Positions 41,119-50,255 of a stretch of 64,000 nt of DNA are shown here, piece after piece. Numbering within the stretch: the stretch's first letter is position 1; each line of letters starts with the position of its first letter. The DNA is taken from the NCBI GenBank assembly GCA_031082185.1, contig JAVHLI010000003.1, positions 1 through 64,000 on the forward strand. Direction: 5' to 3'. Origin of the DNA: a bacterium (GTDB lineage: Bacteria; Sysuimicrobiota; Sysuimicrobiia; Sysuimicrobiales; Humicultoraceae). Under the pieces are notes generated by a model. That model did no database searches. It had not been told where the DNA came from and was given only the letters and a program-made list of their open reading frames with translations. Both the position numbers and the translations under genes were made by a program.

Positions 41119-42861
41119 TTACCAGGAGTAGGTCAGCTCTGCGCGGTAGAACTTCATGTACTCGGCCTGGGCGTAGCCGAGCGCGTAGTTCGGCCCCTTC
41201 CCCAGGTAGTAGTTGAACGAGATGGTTGTGCGCGGCGCCAGCGTGTGCGCCAGGCGGAACCACCACTCGCTGTAGGCGTTGTCGACAGTCGGCCAGTAGT
41301 TGGTGCCGGCCTCGTACAGGATGCTGCCGGACCAGGCCGGAGAGAAGGTCAGGTTCAGCCGTGCCAGGTAGCCCTTCATGTTGAAGGCATAGGCCTGGCC
41401 GGTGATGGTCGTCGCGTAGGTGTTGATCGGCCAGCACGCCGCAAACGGGGCAGCACCGACCGCGGTGCAGGCGCCGTCCAGCGGGCCGTAGTCGTGGTAC
41501 TCGAGGTCCAGGGTGGGCCTCCAGGTGGAGAACCCGATCAGCCGGGCCAGGTCGAGGTTACCGCCTACGCGCCAGGCCTTTGTGGTCGGAGAGGCCACCA
41601 AGGCGTTGGTCGTCCACGAGGCGTAGTCGAAGTACATCCTGATGCCTGGAACCAGGGTGCCGGCAGCGTCAAAGCTCCAACCCGATCCGCCGCCGACATT
41701 GGTCGGCGCAGACGGAAGCACCCACTCCTGGAAGTAGCTCCCGCCAAGCGTCCAGCCAGGCAGGATTGCACTGGAGGTCACGCGCACCATCCGGTTGTCG
41801 CGGATTGTCTGGGATGCGCCCGTGCCGGCGCCGACGGGAATGGTGCAGTAAGGGACGGCGGGGGGGACGGGGGTGACGAGGGTGCAGTTGTCGCGGAAGA
41901 GCGCCAGGTCAACGTTCAGCGGTCCGAGCACCCACCTGGACAGGATACCGTCCGAGGTCCCGGTGGTCGTCGTCCCGAGAGGCAGGGTGGAAAAGCCCGC
42001 TGGCGCTCCGACGACAGCCGCGCCGCCCGCGCTGCTGCTGGCCGGGTCGTAGAGCAGGCCCACGCCGTAGGGGCCCTGGGGGGACAGTGAGTAGAACTGG
42101 CGGCCGATTCTCCAGAGACTCGCGCCGTAAACGTTCCGGAGGTCGAGGTAGAGCATGTCGAAGGTGACGTTGTTGTAGGCGTAGTTGTGGCCGAAGCGGA
42201 CGTCGTAGCCGATGCCGGCTGTGTTGGCCTGGTTGTTCGCCGTCAGCCGGATGACGGCCGTCGCGTTGGGGGCAATCGTGCCGGTGAAGGTCAGCCGGGT
42301 CCGCATCCGGCCGTCGGGGTGCTTGTTCTGTGCTCCGCCGCCGCTGGGGCCTGCCGGGAACACGTTGTAGCGGAAGCGGGCGTCGCCGGTGACCCGGGTG
42401 TTGTCCATCCGGGCGCGGAGAGCAGCCAGCTCCTCCTCGACCGCGGTCACCCGCACGCCGAGGGCGGCCAGCTCAGCCCGGAACTCCGCCACGAGGCGGT
42501 TCAGGGTCGTGATGCTGCCGGTGAGACGGGTGTCAAGCGCGCGAAGCGCCGTTGTCTGCGCGGTCATGGCAGTGGTCAACTGGCCGGTCCGGACCAGGTC
42601 CGGGGGCATGGGCGGGATCTTGATGGCCTCGATGCGCGCCAGAACGCGCGCAACTACCATGGCCATCTCGTAGCGGGTCATAGCCCGGTCGCCGCGGAAA
42701 GCCCCATCGGGATAACCCTCGATGAGACCCTTGGCCGCCAGCTCAGCGATCGCATCGTATGCCCAGTGATCGGTGGGCACGTCTGCGAACGGCTGCGCCA
42801 TGGCGGGGGCGACCAGCGTGAGAGACAGCAGAGCTGCTAGAACGACAGCAATGTGCTTCAT
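41119..42861 (-). CDS. SLH-domain outer-membrane beta-barrel protein
   Basis: This 580-residue exported protein has a signal peptide (MKHIAVVLAALLSLTLVAPAMA, cleavage near residue 22). One SLH domain follows (~24-78: FADVPTDHWAYDAIAELAAKGLIEGYPDGAFRGDRAMTRYEMAMVVARVL), then a coiled coil (~90-150: LTTAMTAQTTALRALDTRL...VTAVEEELAALRARM). The rest is a predicted beta-barrel with alternating polar/aromatic strands ending in an aromatic residue (YRAELTYSW). This layout matches SLH porins of cyanobacteria, Deinococcus-Thermus and Negativicutes, which tie the outer membrane to the cell wall. It lies alone between a terminator and a 372-base intergenic stretch. Confidence 0.9.
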   Translation of the reverse strand: MKHIAVVLAALLSLTLVAPAMAQPFADVPTDHWAYDAIAELAAKGLIEGYPDGAFRGDRAMTRYEMAMVVARVLARIEAIKIPPMPPDLVRTGQLTTAMTAQTTALRALDTRLTGSITTLNRLVAEFRAELAALGVRVTAVEEELAALRARMDNTRVTGDARFRYNVFPAGPSGGGAQNKHPDGRMRTRLTFTGTIAPNATAVIRLTANNQANTAGIGYDVRFGHNYAYNNVTFDMLYLDLRNVYGASLWRIGRQFYSLSPQGPYGVGLLYDPASSSAGGAAVVGAPAGFSTLPLGTTTTGTSDGILSRWVLGPLNVDLALFRDNCTLVTPVPPAVPYCTIPVGAGTGASQTIRDNRMVRVTSSAILPGWTLGGSYFQEWVLPSAPTNVGGGSGWSFDAAGTLVPGIRMYFDYASWTTNALVASPTTKAWRVGGNLDLARLIGFSTWRPTLDLEYHDYGPLDGACTAVGAAPFAACWPINTYATTITGQAYAFNMKGYLARLNLTFSPAWSGSILYEAGTNYWPTVDNAYSEWWFRLAHTLAPRTTISFNYYLGKGPNYALGYAQAEYMKFYRAELTYSW

Positions 42862-43072
42862 CGTTGGTTTCTTCCCCCTTCAGGTGTGTGTTGCGTGTGT
42901 CGGGCCTTCCGGCACACGGCGCGGGGGATGGAGTGAGCGTGTTTCCTCAACCTCCCGGCCTGTTCCCTGGGCCCTTCGTCCCGCCGCCTCGGTACCCTAC
43001 CCTCTCCCCGGCCCTCCTCTCCGGGTGGGCTCCGCGATGCCTCTTCGGCCGCGGCTGCGGATGACGCCCTTC

Positions 43073-43101
43073 AATACTTATGTGAACACACTATCATTCA
43101 A
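43073..43101 (-). promoter_or_regulatory. Candidate promoter of the SLH porin gene
   Basis: On the minus strand TTGAAT (43101-43096) and AGTATT (43078-43073) are 17 bases apart and about 210 bases before the porin start. The rest of the 372-base gap (42862-43233) shows no gene, only a GC-rich leader with a GGGGGAAG ribosome-binding site near the start. The promoter match is modest. Confidence 0.4.
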
Positions 43102-43233
43102 CCCTGTCCGGCGCAATAACCGGAACATGGGCGGCACAGATGGCGCAACAATCTCTCCCTTGTCCCTTCGCCGCCCAAAGCCAGAATCCTCCTCCCCGGA
43201 CTTCGAGAAGTCAGATCTGTCTACGCCGCGTGA

Positions 43234-43644
43234 TCACCGGCGTCCCTCCAGAACCGCCTCGGCCAGCAGCACCGCCGCGTAATCGTCGTAGGGCTCAGGC
43301 GGCGTCTGGAGAGTGCGCGGCACCAGCCGTCGCCACCCGCGGGGGGGGTGTTCATCGAAGTAGCGCGACCGGGCCCGCAGCGTGGTGCCCGCCTCCTCGA
43401 CAACCGACACCGGGGCCACGCCCGCGTCAGCAAGCAGCGCGATCACCGTTGCCGAGGCGGTGCGGTTGCCGACGACCACCTCGGTCACCCCGTACCGCGA
43501 CTGCCAGTCCCGCACCAGCGCGGGCAGCGCCTCGCGCGAGACCACCGCCCTCGCGTGGACCTTCCCGGGCTCGCAGACTGCCACGCCGCACCTGGCGCGG
43601 CCCGGGTCAACCGCCAGGATTACCTTGCTGCCGGGCCTGCTCAC
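43234..43644 (-). CDS. RuvX/YqgF-family Holliday-junction resolvase-like protein
   Basis: About 136 residues from GTG 43644, which overlaps the TonB-like gene stop (GTGA). The RNase H fold start VILAVDPGRARCGVAVCEP carries the first catalytic Asp. VVVGNRTAS, SVVEEAGTTLRARSRYFDEH (Glu) and PPEPYDDYAAVLLAEA (Asp) supply the remaining acids. The family functions in pre-16S rRNA processing, and RuvX is essential in many bacteria. Here it differs from canonical YqgF in the middle and could be a divergent member. Confidence 0.75.
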   Translation of the reverse strand: MSRPGSKVILAVDPGRARCGVAVCEPGKVHARAVVSREALPALVRDWQSRYGVTEVVVGNRTASATVIALLADAGVAPVSVVEEAGTTLRARSRYFDEHPPRGWRRLVPRTLQTPPEPYDDYAAVLLAEAVLEGRR

Positions 43645-44465
43645 GGCGCGCTCACGAACGCAACCCAGATCAGCACGACGCTCGCAATGGGCGCGCCGTC
43701 CCGGCGCGCCGGCAGGAACTGCCAGAGATAGGCAGCAGCCGCGGCGGCCGCGTCCAGTTCGGGCCTGCCCGAGCTCACCGCGACCTCGACACGGCCCACC
43801 GCGCCGTCCTCGCGCACCAGGAGCCGCAGCCGCACCCGCGCTGAGGCCTGTTCCGGCCGCGCCTCGGCGGCAAGGCCGGGGGGTTCCACGATAACCCGCC
43901 AGGCATCGGGATGGCGCGGCGGATGCAGGGCAACGGGCACCGGGGGCGTGACGATCGGGGCAGCGGTGACCGGCGGCGGTGGCAGTGGAGACGGTGCCGG
44001 TGGATGCGCCGGCAGGGGGGCAGGAGCGGCGGCAGGCAGCGGCGCTGCGGCGTCGGCACCATGCGCCCCGGCTCCTGGGCCGGGCTGGGGCGCTGCGGCG
44101 GTCGAGGGTCCGCCGCTTCCCGCGGCAGGTGCAGCCGCCTGCAGTGTCTGGGCCTGTGGTGTCTGGGCCTGTGGAGCCCGGGGCCTTCCTTTCGCGGCAG
44201 CGCGGCGCGGCGGGGATTGTGTTGCCGCCGGCCTCTCCTCTTGTGGCCTCGGCGCCACCACGGCCTCCTCCTCTGGCAGGCCCGACTCCTGCGCCGCCGA
44301 TGGCGCAGGTATGGCAGAGGCCGTGGCATCGGGCACCGATCCGCCCGGCCGCGCAGCCGGCGCCACATCGGCGGTGCCTCCCCTGCCGCCCAACAACACC
44401 GCGCCGGCGACCGCGGCCAGGAGGGCCAGCGCGATCAATGCGATTGCGGCAGGCGGCCGTTTCAT
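43641..44465 (-). CDS. TonB-like energy-transducing protein
   Basis: The 274-residue protein has an N-terminal membrane anchor (AAIALIALALLAAVAGAVLLGG). A long Pro/Ala-rich periplasm-spanning region (~residues 40-180, with QAQTPQAQTLQ-type repeats and many PAP/PLP units) follows. The C-terminal TonB domain is RVRLRLLVREDGAVGRVEVAVSSGRPELDAAAAAAAYLWQFLPARRDGAPI. It would couple the inner-membrane proton gradient to the neighbouring receptor. Its ATG overlaps the receptor stop. ExbB and ExbD are not in this window. Confidence 0.88.
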   Translation of the reverse strand: MKRPPAAIALIALALLAAVAGAVLLGGRGGTADVAPAARPGGSVPDATASAIPAPSAAQESGLPEEEAVVAPRPQEERPAATQSPPRRAAAKGRPRAPQAQTPQAQTLQAAAPAAGSGGPSTAAAPQPGPGAGAHGADAAAPLPAAAPAPLPAHPPAPSPLPPPPVTAAPIVTPPVPVALHPPRHPDAWRVIVEPPGLAAEARPEQASARVRLRLLVREDGAVGRVEVAVSSGRPELDAAAAAAAYLWQFLPARRDGAPIASVVLIWVAFVSAP

Positions 44466-46264
44466 CTCCGAAGCACGTACTCCACCATGAGCGTTCGACC
44501 GGGAGCAGGATAGCCCTGCACCGGTTCGTAGCGGGCATCCAGCAGGTTCTGGACGGAGAGGCGCAGCGCGGATCCCGCATTCAGCGGCACCTGCGCCGCC
44601 AGACCGACGCTCACGTACGCCGGCAGCGTCACCGTGTTGGCGGAATCGGCAAACCGCGCGCCTACCAGGACCGCTGAGGCGGTCGCAGAGGCGCCGCGCG
44701 GCAGCGCCGCGCTCAACGCCAGCGCCGCGCTGTGGCGCGCCCGGTTGGGGAGATCCAGCCCGGTGGCCGTATCGGTGGCCGCCAGCCAAGTGGAGGATGC
44801 GCGCAGGTGCCAGATGGGGTTGATCGCGCCCTCGAACTCCACCGACGCGCCGCGCAGCGACGCCCTGCCCACGTTCTGCGGCGAGAAGACGAAGAACGCG
44901 TCAGGGACCCAGAGTATGAGATCGCGCACGTCGCTCCAAAATACCGTTGCGCGCGCCGTGGCGCGGGGCCCCAGCGAGGCCTCCAGCCCGGCGTCCACCG
45001 ACCAGGCGTGCTCGGGCCGCAGCGCTGGATTGCCGACGGCGAAGCCGTCAAAGGGATAATAGAGATCGGCCATCGTCGGCCCGCGGAATGTGCGGCCCGC
45101 CGCCAGCCGCAGGCGCAGGTCGGGCCGGAGGAAGTAGACCAGTCCTACCCGCGGGTTGATCTGCGCGCCGTAGACCGAGTGCAGGTCAGCGCGCAGCCCG
45201 GCAGAGAGCAGCAGGCGCGGTCCGAGCACGCGGTCGTCCTGCACGTAGAGCGCGCCTACTGTTGCGGACCGCTCTCCCACGCTGGTGCTGCGCAGGTGTT
45301 GAAGTTGCGCGTCGGCGCCCAGCGCCACGACCCGAGAGGCGGAAATCCGCGCTGTGCGCTGCCACTCCGCGGCCCAAGCCGTGCCGGTGTGGCTGTCGTC
45401 AGTCCACCAACTGGGATCGCGGAAGGCCAGGTTCTCCCGGTGCACCGTCAGCCGTAGGCGGTCGGTGGTGGTGCCGCGCTCCTGCTCCACCGTCAGTGCC
45501 GCGGCCAGGCGGCTGTCCTCCTGCCGCGCCAGCGGCGAGGGCCAGAAGGTGGAGCCCGGAGAGCCGCGGGATCCGGTCGAACCGATCAGACTTAGGTCCC
45601 ACCGGCGACCGGGTGAGGCGTCGCCCAGGCGCAGCGAGAAGTAGCCGCTGCGCAGATCGCTGTTGGGCCGTTCGCCCGTAGCGGCGTCGTACCGCAGCGT
45701 CAGGCGGGCCGCTCCTCCGCCGGCGATTCCCAAACTCAACAGGCCGAAGGAGCCGCCGCCCACCGTGGCCGCATCCGGCGCCCGGCGGCGCGTGACGATG
45801 GAGATCACGCCGCCCATCGCGCCGCTGCCGTAGATGGCCGAGAACGGCCCGCGCAGCACCTCGATGCGTTCGATGTCGTCAATCGGGATGGTGCTGAGGT
45901 CCACGGTCCCTGCGAAGACGCCGTTGAGTGGAACGCCGTCCAGCAGCACCAGTACCTGCTCGGCGCTGCTCCCCCGGATGCTCGGGGTGATCAGGCCTCC
46001 GGCTCCACCGTACGCGCGTGAGGCCACCTCGGGCAGGAACGCGATCGCCTCGCCGGCGGTGCGCACGCCCAGCCGCCGCAGTTCCGCGGCCGTGATCACC
46101 GACACGCTGGCCGGCGAGGCCGACGCCGGCTGCGGCCTCCTGGCCGGCGAGATGACGTCGGGCAGTTCGAACTCGGGTGGGGGTTCCTGAGAGAACAACG
46201 GGCCAGAAGGGCCCAGGGTCAGCGCAGCACAGAGCAGTGCGGACAGCAGAACACGAACGAACAA
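44462..46264 (-). CDS. TonB-dependent outer-membrane receptor, BtuB-like
   Basis: About 600 residues from TTG 46264, which has AGGGAGG eight bases upstream; an ATG at 46300 is also in frame but abuts the riboswitch. A signal peptide (ALLCAALTLGP...) is followed by the plug domain (SVSVITAAELRRLGVRTAGEAIAFLPEVASRAYGGAGGLITPSIRGSSAEQVLVLLDGVPLNG, then IERIEVLRGPFSAIYGSGAMGGVISIVTRR). A 22-strand barrel ends with RTLMVEYVLRR. A cobalamin riboswitch lies directly upstream, so corrinoid uptake is the best assignment. Confidence 0.9.
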   Translation of the reverse strand: MFVRVLLSALLCAALTLGPSGPLFSQEPPPEFELPDVISPARRPQPASASPASVSVITAAELRRLGVRTAGEAIAFLPEVASRAYGGAGGLITPSIRGSSAEQVLVLLDGVPLNGVFAGTVDLSTIPIDDIERIEVLRGPFSAIYGSGAMGGVISIVTRRRAPDAATVGGGSFGLLSLGIAGGGAARLTLRYDAATGERPNSDLRSGYFSLRLGDASPGRRWDLSLIGSTGSRGSPGSTFWPSPLARQEDSRLAAALTVEQERGTTTDRLRLTVHRENLAFRDPSWWTDDSHTGTAWAAEWQRTARISASRVVALGADAQLQHLRSTSVGERSATVGALYVQDDRVLGPRLLLSAGLRADLHSVYGAQINPRVGLVYFLRPDLRLRLAAGRTFRGPTMADLYYPFDGFAVGNPALRPEHAWSVDAGLEASLGPRATARATVFWSDVRDLILWVPDAFFVFSPQNVGRASLRGASVEFEGAINPIWHLRASSTWLAATDTATGLDLPNRARHSAALALSAALPRGASATASAVLVGARFADSANTVTLPAYVSVGLAAQVPLNAGSALRLSVQNLLDARYEPVQGYPAPGRTLMVEYVLRR

Positions 46265-46300
46265 CCTGCCCACCTCCCTTGCCTCGAAGGCGTGTGGCAT

Positions 46301-46526
46301 CGGTGCAGGCAGGTCTTCTGGCTCCGGGTCATCGCAGGCCGCCGGCCTTCCCGGGAAACCTTCCCAGTGGCATGACCCTTTGGGGTGGCGCCTGCTCTCC
46401 GTGACAGCGGCGGGACCGCGCCGGACTTCCCCGGCTGCAACGCGCTGAGCCGCAACGCGCAGACGGGTGATACCGGACTTCCCTTTTATGGCGCAGTGCT
46501 TGGTGCCCCTGCGCCAACCTGCACCG
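46301..46526 (-). ncRNA. Cobalamin riboswitch
   Basis: The 226-base element is bounded by a perfect P1 helix: CGGTGCAGG at 46526-46518 pairs with CCTGCACCG at 46309-46301. Inside, the minus strand shows the core AAAAGGGAAGTCCGG, GCGGTCCCGCCGCTGTCACGG, GCCACTGGGAAGG and the B12-box GCCAGAAGACCTGCC. It stands between the upstream fused-synthase stop (46547) and the TonB-dependent receptor. A downstream hairpin (GCCTTCGAGGC) next to the AAGGGAGGTGG ribosome site could act as the switching element, which is inference. Confidence 0.93.
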
Positions 46527-46546
46527 CTATGAGATATGTTCGACGG

Positions 46547-49348
46547 CTAGGGCTGCTTTCCTCTTGCCCTCTCGGCCAGCGCTCCTGCCCTGAGATCGTT
46601 GGGCGCCAGGCGTAGCGCCCTCTGCGCCAGCGCCAGCGCCCGACCGGCCTGCCCTGCCTCCAGGAGCACCTCGCCCAGGGCCACCAGCGCTTCGACGTTA
46701 CCGGGCTCGAGCGCCAGCGCCCGGCCGTACGCCTGCTCGGCATCGCGCACCCGGCCGACCTCCCGGTACTGGTTGGCGAGGCCCAAGAAGAAGGCGGCGC
46801 GCTCCGGCGCCATCGCAGTGCTCCGCTCCATGTAGGGAATCCCCAGTTTCGGCCGGCCCAGGGACGCGTATGCGAATCCGATCAGGTAGATGGCGTCCGC
46901 ATCGAGGTCGCGCACGCTCTCAAACCCTGATATGCGCGGGAACGATGGCGCGCCCAACTTGCTCAGGAACGTCTCGATCTCCGCGGTGGTGTCCGCATAG
47001 AGCAGGCGCGGCGTGCGGAACTCCATCACAGGACGATCGTCGGTGTGCGGACCTGCGAGGCCCAGCGTCAATGCGGCGATCTGCGGCTCGCCCAACATGT
47101 GGCCGGCGAACAGCGCCAGCGGGTGCCAGATTCCGATGGACCGGAGGTCTTCTCTCACGCCCGGAACCTTCTCCATGCGGTCGGCCACCTGTGCTTGGTC
47201 CCAGTTCAACTGACCGGTCGAGCCGATGAGCAGGAGGTCGCCGACCCCGGAGGTCCAAAGCTCGGCACGCGTGAAGACCGAGCGAAACGTGCCGACCAGC
47301 AGCGCCAGGTCAGGCGGAGCCAGGGTGTGCGTGTGGATCCACTGTATCATCACGCCGCCGGGCCGGAGCCGGGCCCGGACGGCCCTGTAGAACTCGAGTG
47401 TGAACAGCGTGCCGGTCCCGGCCACCCAGAGGTCGGAAGGGTCGGAGATGACCACGTCATACCGGTCGGCCGCCGCGAGCAGCCGGTTGCGGCCGTCGGC
47501 CACGAGTATTCTAAGCCGCGGATCGTCCAGCACCCCCTGGTTGTGCCGGCCAAAGAGCCGTGCCGCCTCCCGGGCCGCGGGCTCTATCTCCACCACGTCA
47601 ATGCGGCGCACCGGGTACCGCGCCACCGCCGCTGCGGTGACGGCCGTACCCAACCCCAACACGAAGACATCTTGAGGAGCGGGATGCAGCAGCATCGGCA
47701 GGTGCCCCAGCAGGAGCTGGTTGGCCATGTCGCTGGGATAGGTGGACGCATCCGTCTTGCCGTTCGACCGGTAGATCAGCTGCCCCTCGGTTTCGTCCAC
47801 GGAGATCGTGGAGTTGATCCCGTCACGGTAGTACAGCAGCCGCAGCGCTGCCACCGTGCGTGTGAAACCCTCCACCGAACCGAACCGCGGGGCAAAAAAC
47901 CCGATGCCGGCGGCGAAGACTTCGCGTGGCCAGGGCGGGAGGGTCAATGCGATCAGGAGCGCTGCGGCCGCGGGCGCCATCGCCGGCAGCCGGCGCCTCC
48001 AGGGCAGGGGCGCCCGCAGCAGGACAGAGATGCCGGCCAGGAGGTTGGCCAGCGCTCCGGCCAGGATCGTCGCCCGCACACCCACGGCCGGGATGAGCAC
48101 GAAACCGCTCAGGTACGCGCCGGCCACGGTGCCTGCGGTGTTGGCGGCGTAGGCGGTCCCGATAGAGCGGCCCACCCGCGACAGCGCCGGGCCGATGATG
48201 CCGACAACCGCGGGGAAGGTGGCGCCCCAGAGTAGGGCGGGCACAAACCCAACCAGTCCTGCCAGGCCGATCTGCGCGGCGATCTGCCAGCCGAAGGCGT
48301 CCCGAAAGACCGGGAAGAACCGCATGAACAGGAACGGCAACTGCGGGGCGATCAGAAGCGAGACGACGGTCCAGAGCCCGATCAGAAGCTCGATGACCGC
48401 GAAGGCGAGAACATGGCCGCCGGGAGTCAGGCGCATCCGGCCGTACAGCACGCTGCCTATCCCGATCCCGGCCAGGACCACGACCACAATCGTGCCGAAC
48501 GCGTAAACCGACGATCCCATGACCATGGCAAGGAGCCGGGCCCAGGCCACCTCGAACGTCATGGCCGCGAAGCCGGACAACCCAAAACCCTGCAGCACCA
48601 CGAAGACCGTGACGGGATCGGGCGGCGCAAGGCCGGCCTCGGGCACAAAGCCGGCCTCGGGCAGGCGGCCGGTCCCGGGCGTACCGCCGGCCCGGGCGGG
48701 CTGCTGTAGTCCCCGCCGCCGCACCGCATCGAGCAACAGCGCCACTGCCCCGATCACCAGATTCACCGATGCCGCCAGCCGCACCGCAGCCGAGAGTCCC
48801 AGGAACGGGAGCAGCCCGTAGGCGGCCAGGGCGGCGCCCATGGCAGCGCCGACGGTGTTCCAGCCGTAGAGCGATCCCACGCCCCGGACAGTCCCTCCCG
48901 CGCCCACGGCGAGATGGCGTACCAGCAGCGGCACGGTTCCTCCCATGAGCACCGTGGGCGGCAGTATGACGAGTGCGCTCAGCACGAACTGCGCGCCCGC
49001 GTAGAGGCCGGGCCGGCCTTCGAGCACCGGATAGAGCCCCAGGTAGACGATCTCCATCCCGCGGAAGATCCACGGGCTGGCCAACCCGTAGAGTCCGGTA
49101 GCCACTTCCACCAGGCCGAAGAGGGCAATCGCCCCACCCGGCCTCCGGTCCGCAACCCTGCCCCATACCCATGCGCCCACGGCCAGGCCGCCCAGGAAGG
49201 CCACCAGCACCGTGCTGGTGGCCAGCGTGGTGCTTCCGAACACCAGTGCCAGGCGGCGCATCCATACCACCTGATAGATGAGCGCGGCCAGACCGGAGCC
49301 GACGGCCATCGCCAGCAGCAGCGACGAAGGCGGCCTGGGGGTTGGCAT
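46547..49348 (-). CDS. Fused membrane/spermidine-synthase-like protein with TPR tail
   Basis: The 933-residue protein has three parts. About 12-13 membrane helices make up roughly residues 10-470. A Rossmann-fold spermidine-synthase-like domain follows (~530-770: FVLGLGTAVTAAAVARYP, VEIEPAAREAARLFG, VADGRNRLLAAADRYDVVISDPSD). A short TPR-like stretch is near the C-terminus (LGIPYMERSTAMAPERAAF, DAEQAYGRALALEPGNVEALVALGEVLLEAG). The active-site DSTDP motif of true spermidine synthase is replaced by SDPSD, so polyamine synthesis is unlikely. The family is a 'fused MFS/spermidine synthase' type of unknown function. Confidence 0.85.
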   Translation of the reverse strand: MPTPRPPSSLLLAMAVGSGLAALIYQVVWMRRLALVFGSTTLATSTVLVAFLGGLAVGAWVWGRVADRRPGGAIALFGLVEVATGLYGLASPWIFRGMEIVYLGLYPVLEGRPGLYAGAQFVLSALVILPPTVLMGGTVPLLVRHLAVGAGGTVRGVGSLYGWNTVGAAMGAALAAYGLLPFLGLSAAVRLAASVNLVIGAVALLLDAVRRRGLQQPARAGGTPGTGRLPEAGFVPEAGLAPPDPVTVFVVLQGFGLSGFAAMTFEVAWARLLAMVMGSSVYAFGTIVVVVLAGIGIGSVLYGRMRLTPGGHVLAFAVIELLIGLWTVVSLLIAPQLPFLFMRFFPVFRDAFGWQIAAQIGLAGLVGFVPALLWGATFPAVVGIIGPALSRVGRSIGTAYAANTAGTVAGAYLSGFVLIPAVGVRATILAGALANLLAGISVLLRAPLPWRRRLPAMAPAAAALLIALTLPPWPREVFAAGIGFFAPRFGSVEGFTRTVAALRLLYYRDGINSTISVDETEGQLIYRSNGKTDASTYPSDMANQLLLGHLPMLLHPAPQDVFVLGLGTAVTAAAVARYPVRRIDVVEIEPAAREAARLFGRHNQGVLDDPRLRILVADGRNRLLAAADRYDVVISDPSDLWVAGTGTLFTLEFYRAVRARLRPGGVMIQWIHTHTLAPPDLALLVGTFRSVFTRAELWTSGVGDLLLIGSTGQLNWDQAQVADRMEKVPGVREDLRSIGIWHPLALFAGHMLGEPQIAALTLGLAGPHTDDRPVMEFRTPRLLYADTTAEIETFLSKLGAPSFPRISGFESVRDLDADAIYLIGFAYASLGRPKLGIPYMERSTAMAPERAAFFLGLANQYREVGRVRDAEQAYGRALALEPGNVEALVALGEVLLEAGQAGRALALAQRALRLAPNDLRAGALAERARGKQP

Positions 49349-49349
49349 G

Positions 49350-50255
49350 CTACTTGAGGGCAAAGGTCACCGCCAGCGGAGAGTCGGTCATGATGTTGCC
49401 CCGTGCCAGGACCTGCACGCGCACCTCGCGGCGTAGCTCCGCGATCCGCGTCACCATGGCCCGGTGCTCGTCCCCGTCAACCTGACCGCGGGGCAGTTCG
49501 GTGATCCGGGCCAGCGGCGGGGAAAGGATCTTGGCCTGTGCCCGCTCCGCGGCCTCGTCAACCAAGGCAAGCAGGCCGCGGCTGATCTGCTCGCGTGGCG
49601 CACGGCCGTCAACGAGACCGTCCCAAAGCAGCGCCCCCTTCGCATAGACAAGACGGCGGTCCACGAGCTGTACGAAGATCAGCAGGGACTCGCCCCGCAG
49701 TGAGTTCTCCTGCGCCACTATCCGCACCACGGTCTCCCTGCCGCGGAGCGAGATCAGGCGCGCGAGCGCCTCCCATGTCAGGTTGGGTGGGTAGAGACTG
49801 AACACCGCGCCGGTGACCAGGTTGGGGGCGACGCCGTTGCCCGCGGCGGCGTCCACCGCCCGCAGCCGCAGCGCGTCCAGCCGGGCGAGGATCTCGGGCT
49901 GCGGCAGCCGGCCGTCAATTACCTCCCGCAGCACCTCCTGGTTGCGCATGTAGGCGATGTCCCCTCCGGCCACCTCGCGCAGCCGTGCTTCGGCGTCCTC
50001 GATCTGTCGGCGAAGATCGTCTAGCTGGAACAGCCCGACTCGAGCGTCAGAGGACACCAGCACCACCGAGACCAGCGTGATAAGGGTGATGAGCATGCCA
50101 GTAGCCACGGTGATCAGGTGGGCGGTGTGCCTCGGCCTGAGCCCCAGGATGGTCAACCGGCGTCGGCCGATCGCCCGCCCGACCATGTTCCCAACGTATG
50201 CGACCACTCCGCTGACAACGATCAGCACCGGGATCAGGATCAGACCGAACGTCAC
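49350..50255 (-). CDS. DUF3084-like membrane protein
   Basis: The 301-residue protein starts with GTG 50255 overlapping the upstream stop. Two N-terminal membrane helices (FGLILIPVLIVVSGVVAYVGNMVGRAIG and LITVATGMLITLITLVSVVLVSS) flank an RRLTILGLRPRHTA loop. A coiled coil (LDDLRRQIEDAEARLREVAGG) and an extracytoplasmic alpha/beta domain follow. The pattern matches DUF3084 proteins, which are common in cyanobacteria and related lineages. Function is not established. It is coupled to the glycosyltransferase. Confidence 0.7.
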   Translation of the reverse strand: MTFGLILIPVLIVVSGVVAYVGNMVGRAIGRRRLTILGLRPRHTAHLITVATGMLITLITLVSVVLVSSDARVGLFQLDDLRRQIEDAEARLREVAGGDIAYMRNQEVLREVIDGRLPQPEILARLDALRLRAVDAAAGNGVAPNLVTGAVFSLYPPNLTWEALARLISLRGRETVVRIVAQENSLRGESLLIFVQLVDRRLVYAKGALLWDGLVDGRAPREQISRGLLALVDEAAERAQAKILSPPLARITELPRGQVDGDEHRAMVTRIAELRREVRVQVLARGNIMTDSPLAVTFALK

